NCBI RefSeq assembly: GCF_044755465.1
Contig: NZ_JBIVRB010000002.1
Coordinates: 124,001-188,000 of the forward strand
DNA length: 64,000 nucleotides
DNA from: Peterkaempfera sp044755465
Lineage (GTDB): Bacteria; Actinomycetota; Actinomycetes; Streptomycetales; Streptomycetaceae
Direction: 5' to 3'
Part shown: piece by piece, positions 49,988-58,700 of the stretch
How the letters are laid out: every line of letters starts with the position of its first letter
Position numbering within the stretch: the stretch's first letter is position 1
Notes under the pieces: model-generated
The model's database searches: none
The model's input: the letters and a program-made list of their open reading frames with translations, nothing else
What the model was told of the DNA's origin: nothing
Position numbers and translations under genes: made by a program

Positions 49988-50620
49988 TCAGCGGGCCGGC
50001 GGCGGTGCCATGAAGCCGGTCAGTACGGCGGCGACCGCCGCCTCCAGCGCCCGGCCGGTCACGGCCTCCGGGTCGGCGGCGTGCTCCAGCCCGAGGCCCT
50101 GGCAGAGCGCCAGCAGGATCAGCGCGGCCCCGTCCAGGTCGAGGGTGGGGGTGATGTCCAGCCGTTCGGCCTGCTCCCGCAGGTGCCGGGCGAGTTCGGC
50201 GCGCTGGGCGCGGCGGTGCGGGGCGTACACCTCGCGGACGGCCGGGTCGCGGCCGGCCCGCAGGGCGAACTCCAGCGCCAGCCGGTGCCAGACCGCGCCC
50301 TGCACCAGGCCCTGCGCCAGCAGGGCGGCGGCGCGCCCCGGGAGTGCCTCGGGGCGCTCCTCGGTGTCCAGGCTGTCCAGCACGGCGGCGGACTTCGCGC
50401 GGCCGTGCTCGGCCAGCACCTCGGCGAACAGCTCCTGCTTGCTGCCGAAGTTGGAGTAGACGGCGCCCTTGGTGAAACCGGCCGCGCGGGCGATCTCCTC
50501 CAGCCGGCTGCCGTCGTAGCCGTGCTCGGCGAAGGCGAGGGCGGCGGCGTCCAGCAGGCGGCGGCGGACCACGTCATTGGGCACGCGCAGGACGGGCGGG
50601 GGTGGCGGGTTGGCTGGCAT
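49988..50620 (-). CDS. TetR regulator of the MMPL exporter
   Basis: The protein is 210 residues from ATG 50620. After a Pro-rich start (PANPPPPPVLRVP) comes the HTH: RRRLLDAAALAFAEHGYDGSRLEEIARAAGFTKGAVYSNFGSKQELF. The ligand domain contains WHRLALEFALRAGRDPAVREVYAPHRRAQR. It is the first gene of an operon with the MMPL exporter and sits directly behind two palindromic repeats (50636-50664), so it is an autorepressor that probably responds to a substrate of the pump. Confidence 0.93.
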   Translation of the reverse strand: MPANPPPPPVLRVPNDVVRRRLLDAAALAFAEHGYDGSRLEEIARAAGFTKGAVYSNFGSKQELFAEVLAEHGRAKSAAVLDSLDTEERPEALPGRAAALLAQGLVQGAVWHRLALEFALRAGRDPAVREVYAPHRRAQRAELARHLREQAERLDITPTLDLDGAALILLALCQGLGLEHAADPEAVTGRALEAAVAAVLTGFMAPPPAR

Positions 50621-50635
50621 GGCGTCACCTTACGA

Positions 50636-50664
50636 TACCGACGGGTACTGGGTACCGGCGGGTA
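50636..50664. promoter_or_regulatory. Two TACC-N4-GGTA operators
   Basis: TACCGACGGGTA (50636-50647) and TACCGGCGGGTA (50653-50664) are both palindromic, with centres 17 bp apart, 16 to 44 bp before the tetR start. Confidence 0.78.
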
Positions 50665-50901
50665 TCCGGAAGGCGGGAGGGCGGCTGCCGCTACGGTTTG
50701 CTGCGGTATGACCGGCCCCGACCGCATACCTCCCGGGGTCGACGGCCCGACCGGCACACCGCCTCCACCCCCTCTCCCCAAGGCTTCTGACGCATCATCA
50801 CTCCTTCCTCACCCGCCTAGGCAGCGCCCGCCCGGTCCGGTAGCTTGCCCTGCCGGTGTCGGTCCGATCGGCGGTGCCGAAGGGTGAGGGAGGGTGGCAC
50901 G

Positions 50902-52731
50902 GTGCGCGACTTCGGCGTCCCGCCGCTGGTGGAGACTCTGCGGGCCGGCGGGCTGGCCGACACGGTGTACGAGGTCGCCGAGCGCACCCCGCAGCTGCCG
51001 CAGCTGAGCCGCCGCACCCCGGGCGGCGGCGCCGAGTGGTCGGACGTGACCGCCGCCGCCTTCCGGGACGAGGTGCTGGCGCTCGCCAAGGGCCTGCTGG
51101 CCGGCGAGGTCCGCTTCGGTGACCGGGTCGCGATCATGGCGCGCAACCGCTACGAGTGGACGGTCTTCTGCTACGCCCTCTGGTCGGTCGGCGCCCAGCT
51201 GGTGCCGATCTACCCCACCTCCTCCTCCGAGCAGGTCAGCTGGATCCTGGCCGACTCCCGGGCGGTGGCCTGCGTGGTGGAGAACGAGGACGACCTGATG
51301 ACCGTCGGCGCCGCCTACGACGGACTGCCCACGCTGCGCCGGATCTGGCAGCTGGACGGCGGCTGCGTCCAGCAGCTGACCGGGCTCGGCGCGCGGGTGC
51401 CGGCCGAGAGCGTCCACCGCCACCGGCAGGCGGTGCTGCCGGACGCGACGGCCGCCGTCGTGTACACCTCGGGGACCACCGGGCGGCCCAAGGGCTGCGT
51501 GATCAGCCACGCCAACCTCGCCGCCGAGTGCGACACCCTCCGGACGGGCTGGGACGGGATCGCCGCCCGGCCCGGCGAGCAGCCGTCCGTGCTGGCGTTC
51601 CTGCCGCCGGCGCACATCTACGGGCTGATGGTCCAGGTCTACTGCCTGCGGGCCGGGGTGCGGCTCGGGCACCAGGCCGAGCTGTCGGCGGCGGAGCTGC
51701 TGCCCGCGCTGGCGTCCTTCCGGCCGACGCTGGTCTTCGCCGTGCCGTACGTCTTCGAGAAGATCTTCGCCCGCGCCTGCCAGGCCGCCGACGAGACGGG
51801 CCGCCGGGAGGTCTTCGACCGGGCGATGGACGTGGCGGTGCGCTACGCCGAGGCCCGGGAGGCGCGCGCCCGCGGCCGGGGCCGGGGGCCCAGCCCGGCG
51901 CTGCGGGCCAGGCACCGGCTCTATGAGCGGCTGGTCTACGGGCGGCTGCGCGAGGTGCTGGGCGGCAGGGTGCGCAACGCGGTCTCCGGCGGCTCGGCGC
52001 TCGACCGGCGGCTGGGCCTGCTGTTCGCCGGGGTCGGCATCACGGTGTACGAGGGCTACGGCCTGACCGAGACCACGGCGGCGGTCACCGGGCAGCCGCT
52101 GGGCAGGGCCCGGTACGGCACGGTAGGCCGCCCGCTGCCGGGCTGCACCGTCCGGATCGCCGCCGACGGCGAGATCCTGGTGCGCGGGCAGACCGTCTTC
52201 TCCGGCTACCTCAACGACCCCGAGGGCACCGCGCGGGTGCTGCGCGACGGCTGGTTCGCCACCGGTGACCTGGGGGCGCTGGACCAGGACGGCTACCTCA
52301 CCCTCACCGGCCGCAAGAAGGACATCATCGTCACCAGCACCGGCAAGAGCGTCGCCCCGGCGGTGCTGGAGGAGCGGGTGCGCGCCCATCCGCTCATCTC
52401 GCAGTGCCTGCTGGTGGGCGACGACCGGCCGTACATCGCGGCGCTGATCACCCTGGACCCGGCGGCGCTGGGCCACTGGCAGCGGGTGCGGCACAAGCCG
52501 CCGGCCACCGGCTGGGCGGCGGTCGGCGACCAGGACCTCCAGGAGGAGGTGCAGCGGATCGTGGTGACCGCCAACACGGCGGTGTCGCGGGCGGAGTCGA
52601 TCCGCGCGTTCCGCATCCTGCCGCACGAGTTCACGGCGGCGGAGGGGATGCTCAGCGCCTCGCTGAAGCTGCGGCGGCGGGTGATCGTCAAGGCGTACGC
52701 GCAGGACGTCGAGGAGCTGTACGGAGGCTGA
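50902..52731 (+). CDS. Long-chain fatty acid-CoA ligase (AMP-forming)
   Basis: The protein is 609 residues from GTG 50902, with GGAGG upstream. The adenylate-forming motifs are complete: the P-loop YTSGTTGRPKGCVISH, the A5 motif YEGYGLTETTA, the A7 motif DGWFATGDLG, and GRKKDIIVTSTGKSVAP. FLPPAHIYG and VFAVPYVFEKIF mark the FadD15-like long-chain acyl-CoA synthetases. The enzyme activates fatty acids for beta-oxidation or lipid synthesis. Several residues after the A8 motif match the C-terminal subdomain (EVQRIVVTANTAVSRAESIRAFRIL). It is monocistronic and divergent from the tetR-MMPL operon, with about 280 bp between. Confidence 0.94.
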   Translation: MRDFGVPPLVETLRAGGLADTVYEVAERTPQLPQLSRRTPGGGAEWSDVTAAAFRDEVLALAKGLLAGEVRFGDRVAIMARNRYEWTVFCYALWSVGAQLVPIYPTSSSEQVSWILADSRAVACVVENEDDLMTVGAAYDGLPTLRRIWQLDGGCVQQLTGLGARVPAESVHRHRQAVLPDATAAVVYTSGTTGRPKGCVISHANLAAECDTLRTGWDGIAARPGEQPSVLAFLPPAHIYGLMVQVYCLRAGVRLGHQAELSAAELLPALASFRPTLVFAVPYVFEKIFARACQAADETGRREVFDRAMDVAVRYAEAREARARGRGRGPSPALRARHRLYERLVYGRLREVLGGRVRNAVSGGSALDRRLGLLFAGVGITVYEGYGLTETTAAVTGQPLGRARYGTVGRPLPGCTVRIAADGEILVRGQTVFSGYLNDPEGTARVLRDGWFATGDLGALDQDGYLTLTGRKKDIIVTSTGKSVAPAVLEERVRAHPLISQCLLVGDDRPYIAALITLDPAALGHWQRVRHKPPATGWAAVGDQDLQEEVQRIVVTANTAVSRAESIRAFRILPHEFTAAEGMLSASLKLRRRVIVKAYAQDVEELYGG

Positions 52732-52836
52732 CCCTGCCCCTCGCGCCCGCCCCCCGGTCGGAAACGCCGACGGCAGCGGCGCATCGATCCCGTCGGATAC
52801 GCCGCCGCCGTCTCGATTCCGGGCCGGGGCCGCCGA

Positions 52837-52959
52837 CTACTCCGTCTGCGGGACGGCGGTCGTCCATGCCCAGCCGTCGTCGTCCTCCGGTGCGGCGGTC
52901 GGGGTCCCCTCGGCGGGGACGGGCTCGTCGGGGTCGGTGTGCGTGCTGTCGGCATCCAT
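52837..52959 (-). CDS. Possible small acidic peptide
   Basis: A 40-codon frame starting at ATG 52959 encodes an acidic, Pro/Thr-rich peptide (THTDPDEPVPAEGTP, then EDDDGWAWTTAVP) ending in PQTE. The frame stays open upstream without a good start, and no clear ribosome site precedes the ATG, so translation is unproven. A TTGACA hexamer facing this frame lies at 53074-53079. The peptide could be a short regulatory or precursor peptide, but no modification enzymes are nearby. It resembles nothing I can name. Confidence 0.35.
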   Translation of the reverse strand: MDADSTHTDPDEPVPAEGTPTAAPEDDDGWAWTTAVPQTE

Positions 52960-53269
52960 GCCCGGGAAACGCCCGGGGCGCGCCGGGGTCACGCTCCGGA
53001 CACGCTTCTGCGGCCGTCCGGGTGGCCGGTCCGCATGGGGTGGGTGGCCGAAACGCGCGTGCCCGCTCCGTATTGTCAACGCGCGCAGACTGTGCCAGGC
53101 TCCGGGTGCGGGCGGGGGTCCCCCCGTCCTCCGCCCGCACCAACTGCCGGAGCGCCGTCTGCGGCTCGCGCCCGCGATGTGCGGCATTGCCGCCGCGAGC
53201 CGGTCGGCGCTCCCACGGTTCCACTTCCCGATGGACGAATCCCGATGGACGAACCGGGCTGACCAGCCG
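52960..53269. other. Gene-free region with hairpin
   Basis: This 310-bp stretch has no supported gene. It holds a leftward TTGACA at 53074-53079 and an 11-bp stem (53105-53115 with 53131-53141) that could end the aldo/keto reductase transcript. Confidence 0.4.
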
Positions 53270-54235
53270 TCAGTAGCGGCCGCCCACCGGCGCCGGCAGC
53301 CCGTCCAGCTCGGCCAGGTCCCGCGCGGTCAGCTCCAGGTCGGCCGCCGCCGCGTTCTCCTCCAGGTAGCGGGGCGTCTTGGTGCCCGGGATCGGCACCA
53401 CGAAGCGGCCCTGCCCGAGCACCCACGCCAGTGCCACCTGGGCGGGCGTCGCCCCGTGCCGCCCGGCGACCTCCTTGACCTTCGCCACCAGCGCCTGGTT
53501 GGCCCGCAGCGCCTCGTCCTGGAAGCGCGGCAGGGTGGCCCGCCAGTCGTCGCCGGGCAGGTCGGCGGCGGACGTGAAGCGCCCGGCCAGGAAGCCGCGC
53601 CCCAGCGGCGAGAACGGCAGGAACGCGATGCCCTGCTCCTCGCAGTACGGCAGCACCTCCGCCAGCGGGTCCCTGGTCCACAGCGACAGCTCCGACTGCA
53701 CCGACGCCACCGGGTGCACCGCCTGCGCCCGCCGGATCTCCGCCACCGTCACCTCCGACAGCCCCAGCCGGAGCGCCTTGCCCGCCGCCACCGCCTCGGC
53801 CATCGCCCCCCAGGTCTCCTCGATCGGGACCTCCGGGTCGACCCGGTGCAGCTGGTAGAGGTCCACATGGTCGGTGCCCAGCCGCCGCAGGCTCTCGTCC
53901 ACCGCCCGGCGGACGTGCTCCGGCCGCCCGTCGCGTCCCAGCCCCGGTGCGCTGCCGCCGGGCGTCCCGCCCGGCACCAGGCCGACCTTGGTGGCGAGCA
54001 CCGCGCGCTCCCGGTGCCCGGCCAGCGCCCGGCCGACCAGCTCCTCATTGGTGTACGGGCCGTAGATGTCGGCCGTGTCGATGAGCGTCACGCCCAGGTC
54101 CAGGGCGTGCCGCAGCACCGCTACGGAGGCGCCCTCGTCCCGGCCCGCCGGGTCGTAGGCGTGCGTCATGCCCATGCATCCCAGGCCGACGACCCCGACC
54201 TCGGGGCCCTTGGTGCCGAGTGTGGTGGTGCGCAT
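53270..54235 (-). CDS. Aldo/keto reductase
   Basis: The protein is 321 residues from ATG 54235, preceded by AGGAGG with a 7-nt gap. The catalytic tetrad is seen: Asp and Tyr in DTADIYGPYTNEELVGRAL, Lys in LATKVGL, and His in LYQLHRVD. GLGCMGMTHAY and RLGLSEVTVAEIRRAQAVHPVASVQSELSLW match the bacterial group related to YajO/pyridoxal reductase. NADPH binding is indicated by IPGTKTPRYLEEN. It reduces aldehydes or ketones. The promoter carries a MerR-type operator with a 19-bp spacer. Confidence 0.93.
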   Translation of the reverse strand: MRTTTLGTKGPEVGVVGLGCMGMTHAYDPAGRDEGASVAVLRHALDLGVTLIDTADIYGPYTNEELVGRALAGHRERAVLATKVGLVPGGTPGGSAPGLGRDGRPEHVRRAVDESLRRLGTDHVDLYQLHRVDPEVPIEETWGAMAEAVAAGKALRLGLSEVTVAEIRRAQAVHPVASVQSELSLWTRDPLAEVLPYCEEQGIAFLPFSPLGRGFLAGRFTSAADLPGDDWRATLPRFQDEALRANQALVAKVKEVAGRHGATPAQVALAWVLGQGRFVVPIPGTKTPRYLEENAAAADLELTARDLAELDGLPAPVGGRY

Positions 54236-54542
54236 CTTCGTCCTCCTGGATCGATCCGGTTCGCTGCCGACCGTGTACGGGACAACTCTGTCAGTCGGAG
54301 CGCACTCCAGGTGAAGGGCGCGAGCGCTGTCGACCGGAGTGGCGGCGGGGGGAGTCGGCGCCCGGAAATGGGTAGGAGGCCGGTGGCACCGGGCCGCGGG
54401 CCGACCCGTCGGCCGTCCCTGCGCGGCGGCCCCGATACGGTGGGTCCAGGTACGTCCGGCGGCAGCGCGGCCGTTCCAGCTTTCGGACCGGGGCGTTTCG
54501 AGAGCGAGCGGAGGCGCCACGGGCGGTGGAGGTGCGCGAGTC
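54236..54542. other. Divergent region with MerR-type promoter
   Basis: This 307-bp gap contains the MerR-type promoter of the reductase gene (54285-54315). Rightward, TACGGT at 54436-54441 is a possible -10 for the signalling cluster, without a good -35. Confidence 0.45.
54285..54315 (-). promoter_or_regulatory. MerR-type promoter with 19-bp spacer
   Basis: On the minus strand TTCACC (54315-54310) and CAGAGT (54290-54285) are separated by 19 bp, the over-long spacer used by MerR-family activators. The spacer contains the palindrome GGAG-TGCG-CTCC (54308-54297). Confidence 0.65.
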
Positions 54543-55565
54543 GTGAGCGAAGACGATTGGTCGGTGGACGGGTCCGGGGGCACCACGCTGGTGCATCCGG
54601 CGCTGTTCTACCAGGGGCTCGACGACTACCTGGCGGGGGTGGGCGGCTTCGTGAGCGCGGGGCTGGCGGCCGGTGAACCGGTGCTGGTCGCGGTCCCCGG
54701 GCCGCGACTCGGCCCGCTGCGCGAACGGCTGGGCCCGGCGGGCGCCGCCGTCACCTTCGCGGACATGACCGAGCTGGGCCGCAACCCGGGCCGGATACTG
54801 GCGGCGCTGCGCGAGTTCGCGGACCGCCACGCCGACCGCAGGAGCCGGGTGGTCGGTGAGCCGATCTGGCCGGAGCGCTCACCGGCCGAGGTGCGCGAGG
54901 CCACCCGGCACGAGGCCCTGATCAACCTCGCCTTCGCCGGCCGCCCGGTCAGCATCCTCTGCCCGTACGACACCGACGGGCTGGAACCGTATGTGCTCAA
55001 GGACGCCCTGCGCACCCACCCCGAGGTGATCCAGGACGGGGAGCTGGTGGCCTCCGGCTGCTATGTGGACCCGGCCGAGGTCTGCGCGGACTGCGACACC
55101 GAGCTGCCCGAGCCGGCCGCCGCCGAGCGGCTGGCCTACTCCGCCGGCGGCCTGGCCGAGGTCCGCCGCTGGCTGGACGACCGGCTGGCCCGCACCGGGC
55201 TGGACCGGCAGCAGCGCGGTGACCTGGTGCTCGCCGTGGGCGAGGCGACCGGCAACTCCGTGGTGCACGGCGGCGGCAGCGGAGTGCTGCGGCTGTGGAC
55301 GGCACCGGGCGAGGTGGTGGCCGAGGTCCGCGACGCCGGGTGGCTGCGCGACCCGCTGGCCGGGCGCCGCAGGCCGGGGCTGGCGACGGCCGACGGCGGG
55401 CGCGGACTGTGGATGATCCACCAGCTGTGCGACCTGGTCGAGGTGCGGGCGGCGCCGAGCGGGCTGACCCTGAGGTTGCACATGACCGTACTGGCCCGGC
55501 AGCCGACCGGGCGGGTCGCCGGGCGGTGGGCCGACCGGGGCGCGCATCACGCGGACGGCCGATGA
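54543..55565 (+). CDS. MEDS sensor with anti-sigma-type HATPase
   Basis: The protein is 340 residues from GTG 54543. The N-terminal part (about 15-190) has the MEDS/DcmR-like sensory fold: LVHPALFYQGLDDYLAGVGGFVSAGLAAGEPVLVAVPG, and EPIWPERSPAEVREATRHEALINLAFAGRPVSILCPYD. The C-terminal part is a HATPase of the RsbW type with LAVGEATGNSVVHGGG (N-box) and LATADGGRGLWMIHQLCDLVEV. Such proteins are read as ligand- or partner-controlled anti-sigma factors. It precedes the poly-HAMP kinase gene by 166 bp on the same strand, and probably belongs to the same pathway. Confidence 0.9.
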   Translation: MSEDDWSVDGSGGTTLVHPALFYQGLDDYLAGVGGFVSAGLAAGEPVLVAVPGPRLGPLRERLGPAGAAVTFADMTELGRNPGRILAALREFADRHADRRSRVVGEPIWPERSPAEVREATRHEALINLAFAGRPVSILCPYDTDGLEPYVLKDALRTHPEVIQDGELVASGCYVDPAEVCADCDTELPEPAAAERLAYSAGGLAEVRRWLDDRLARTGLDRQQRGDLVLAVGEATGNSVVHGGGSGVLRLWTAPGEVVAEVRDAGWLRDPLAGRRRPGLATADGGRGLWMIHQLCDLVEVRAAPSGLTLRLHMTVLARQPTGRVAGRWADRGAHHADGR

Positions 55566-55611
55566 CCCCGGGGCAGGCATGGCATCATCCCCCGCGGGCG
55601 CGTCGGCGTGC

Positions 55612-55651
55612 CCCCTCGGGTGGTCCGGTTCGTCCCGGACCGGCCGAGGGG
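55612..55651 (+). terminator. Bulged hairpin after the MEDS gene
   Basis: Stem CCCCTCGG/CCGAGGGG (55612-55619 with 55644-55651) encloses GGTCCGG/CCGGACC (55622-55628 with 55635-55641) around a 6-nt loop. It may attenuate read-through into the kinase gene. Confidence 0.5.
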
Positions 55652-55665
55652 CGATCGGGCGGTGC

Positions 55666-55693
55666 GGTGAGGGCGGCCCGGTGAGGGCGGCCC
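55666..55693 (+). repeat. Two 14-bp tandem repeats
   Basis: GGTGAGGGCGGCCC is repeated exactly at 55666-55679 and 55680-55693, with a partial third copy, just before the kinase gene. Confidence 0.8.
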
Positions 55694-55731
55694 GGTGAGG
55701 CCCACGGCGGCACAGTGAGGGCGGCGGCAGA

Positions 55732-58700
55732 GTGGACATGGACGAGGCTTCCGGTACGACGGCACCGGACGGCACCACCGGCGGGCAGGGCCCGGTCGGG
55801 GAGGCCGAGCTGCGGCGGCTGCTGGCCGGGCTGACCGCCGTCCGGGACGGCGACTTCGGCACTCGGCTGCCCGACACCGGCAACGGGCTGCTGCTTGAGA
55901 TCGCCACGGTGTTCAACGGCATGGTCGACCAGCTCTCGCTGTTCACCTCGGAGGTCACCCGGGTGGCCCGCGAGGTCGGCGGCGAAGGGCGGCTGGGCGG
56001 GCAGGCGGAGGTGCCCGGCGTCGGCGGGGTCTGGCGCGATCTGACCGACTCGGTGAACTTCATGGCGGGCAACCTCACCGACCAGGTCCGCAACATCGCC
56101 CAGGTGACCACCGCCGTGGCGCGCGGTGACCTGTCGCAGAAGATCGAGGTCGGTGCGCGGGGCGAGATCCTGGAGCTGAAGGAGACCATCAACACGATGG
56201 TCGACGAACTCTCCGCCTTCGCGGACGAGGTCACCCGGGTGGCCCGCGAGGTCGGCACCGAAGGGCGGCTCGGCGGGCAGGCGGAGGTGCCCGGCGTCGG
56301 CGGCACCTGGAAGGACCTCACCGAGTCGGTCAATGTGATGGCCTCCAACCTCACCGGCCAGGTCCGCTCGATCGCCCAGGTGGCCGCAGCCGTCGCCGGG
56401 GGCGATCTGTCGCAGAAGATCGAGGTCGGTGCGCGGGGCGAGATCCTGGAGCTGAAGGAGACCATCAACACGATGGTCGACCAGCTCTCCGCCTTCGCGG
56501 AGCAGGTCACCCGGGTGGCCCGCGAGGTCGGCACCGAGGGCCAGCTCGGCGGCCAGGCGGACGTCCAGGGGGTCTCCGGCACCTGGAAGGACCTCACCGA
56601 GTCGGTCAATGTGATGGCCGACAACCTGACCGCCCAGGTCCGCTCGATCGCCCAGGTCACCACGGCGGTGGCGCGCGGTGACCTGTCGCAGAAGATCCGG
56701 GTGGACGCGCGGGGCGAGATCCTGGAGCTGAAGGAGACCATCAACACGATGGTCGACCAGCTCTCCGCCTTCGCGGACGAGGTCACCCGGGTGGCCCGGG
56801 AGGTCGGCACCGAGGGCAACCTCGGCGGCCAGGCCACCGTCCGGGGCGTCTCCGGCACCTGGAAGGACCTGACCGACAACGTCAATGTGATGGCGTCCAA
56901 CCTCACCGGCCAGGTCCGCTCGATCGCCCAGGTGGCGGCGGCGGTGGCGCGCGGTGACCTGTCGCAGAAGATCACCGTCGAGGCCAAGGGCGAGGTCGCC
57001 GCGCTGGCCGGAGTGATCAACACCATGGTGGACACCCTCTCCGCCTTCGCGGACGAGGTGACCCGGGTGGCCCGGGAGGTCGGCACCGAGGGCCAGCTCG
57101 GCGGCCAGGCGCGGGTGCCCAATGTGGCCGGTACCTGGAAGGACCTCACCGACAACGTCAACTCGATGGCCAACAACCTCACCAACCAGGTCCGCAACAT
57201 CGCCCAGGTGACCACCGCCGTCGCCCGGGGCGACCTCACCCGCAAGATCGACGTGGACGCGCGCGGCGAGATCCTGGAGCTGAAGACCACCATCAACACC
57301 ATGGTCGACCAGCTGTCCTCGTTCGCCGCCGAGGTGACCCGGGTGGCCCGCGAGGTCGGCAGCGAAGGCCGGCTGGGCGGCCAGGCCGAGGTGGAGGGCG
57401 TCTCCGGCACCTGGAAGCGGCTCACCGAGAACGTCAATGAGCTGGCCGGCAACCTCACCCGGCAGGTCCGCGCCATCGCGGAGGTCACCAGCGCGGTGGC
57501 CGAGGGCGACCTGACCCGCTCCATCACCGTGGAGGCCCCCGGCGAGGTCGGCGACCTCAAGGACAACATCAACTCCATGGTCGGCTCGCTGCGCGAGACC
57601 ACCCGCGCCAACCGTGACCAGGACTGGCTGAAGTCCAACCTGGCCCGGATCTCCGGACTGATGCAGGGCCGCCGCGACCTCGCCGTGGTCGCGGGGCTGG
57701 TGATGGACGAGCTGGCCCCGCTGGTCTCCGCCCAGTACGGCGCCTTCTTCCTCGCGGAGGAGGCCCCCGGCGGCACCGAGCTCCGGCTGGTCGGCTCCTA
57801 CGGCTACCCCGCCGACGGCGACCGGCCCACCCGCTTCCCGCTCGGCCGGTCGCTGGTCGGCCAGGCCGCCCGCAGCCGCCGCACCATCGCGGTGGACGAC
57901 ATCCCCGCCGACTACGTCACCGTCACCTCCGGGCTGGGCCGCACCGCGCCCGCCAGCCTGCTGGTACTGCCCATCGCGGTGGAGGGGCAGGTCCTCGGCG
58001 TGATCGAGCTGGCCTCCGTACACCGCTTCACCCAGGTGCACCGGGACTTCCTGGAGCAGCTGATGGAGACGGTGGGCGTCAACGTCAACACCATCGTCGC
58101 CAACGCCCGCACCGACGAGCTGCTCGGGGAGTCCCAGCGGCTGGCCGCCGAGCTGCGGGCCCGCTCCGAGGAGCTCCAGGTCCGGCAGGAGGAGCTACAG
58201 AGCTCCAACGCCGAGCTCAAGGAGAAGGCCGCGCTGCTCGCCACCCAGAACCGCGACATCGAGACCAAGAACCTGGAGATCGAGCAGGCCCGCCAGGAGC
58301 TGGAGACCCGCGCCCAGCAGCTCGCCCTCGCCTCCAAGTACAAGTCGGAGTTCCTGGCCAACATGAGCCATGAGCTGCGCACCCCGCTGAACAGCCTGCT
58401 GATCCTGGCCCAGCTGCTGGCCCAGAACCCCACCCGCAACCTCACCGCCAAGCAGGTCGAGTACGCCGGCGTCATCCACTCGGCCGGCTCCGACCTGCTC
58501 CAGCTGATCAACGACATCCTCGACCTCTCCAAGGTCGAGGCGGGCAAGATGGACGTCAGCCCGGAGCATCTGCGGCTGCGCGGCCTGCTCGACTACGTCG
58601 AGGCGAACTTCCGCCCGCTGACCACCGAGAAGGGCTTGGACTTCCGGGTCACCACCGCCCCCGGGCTGCCCGCCGAGCTGGTCACCGACGAGGCGCGGCT

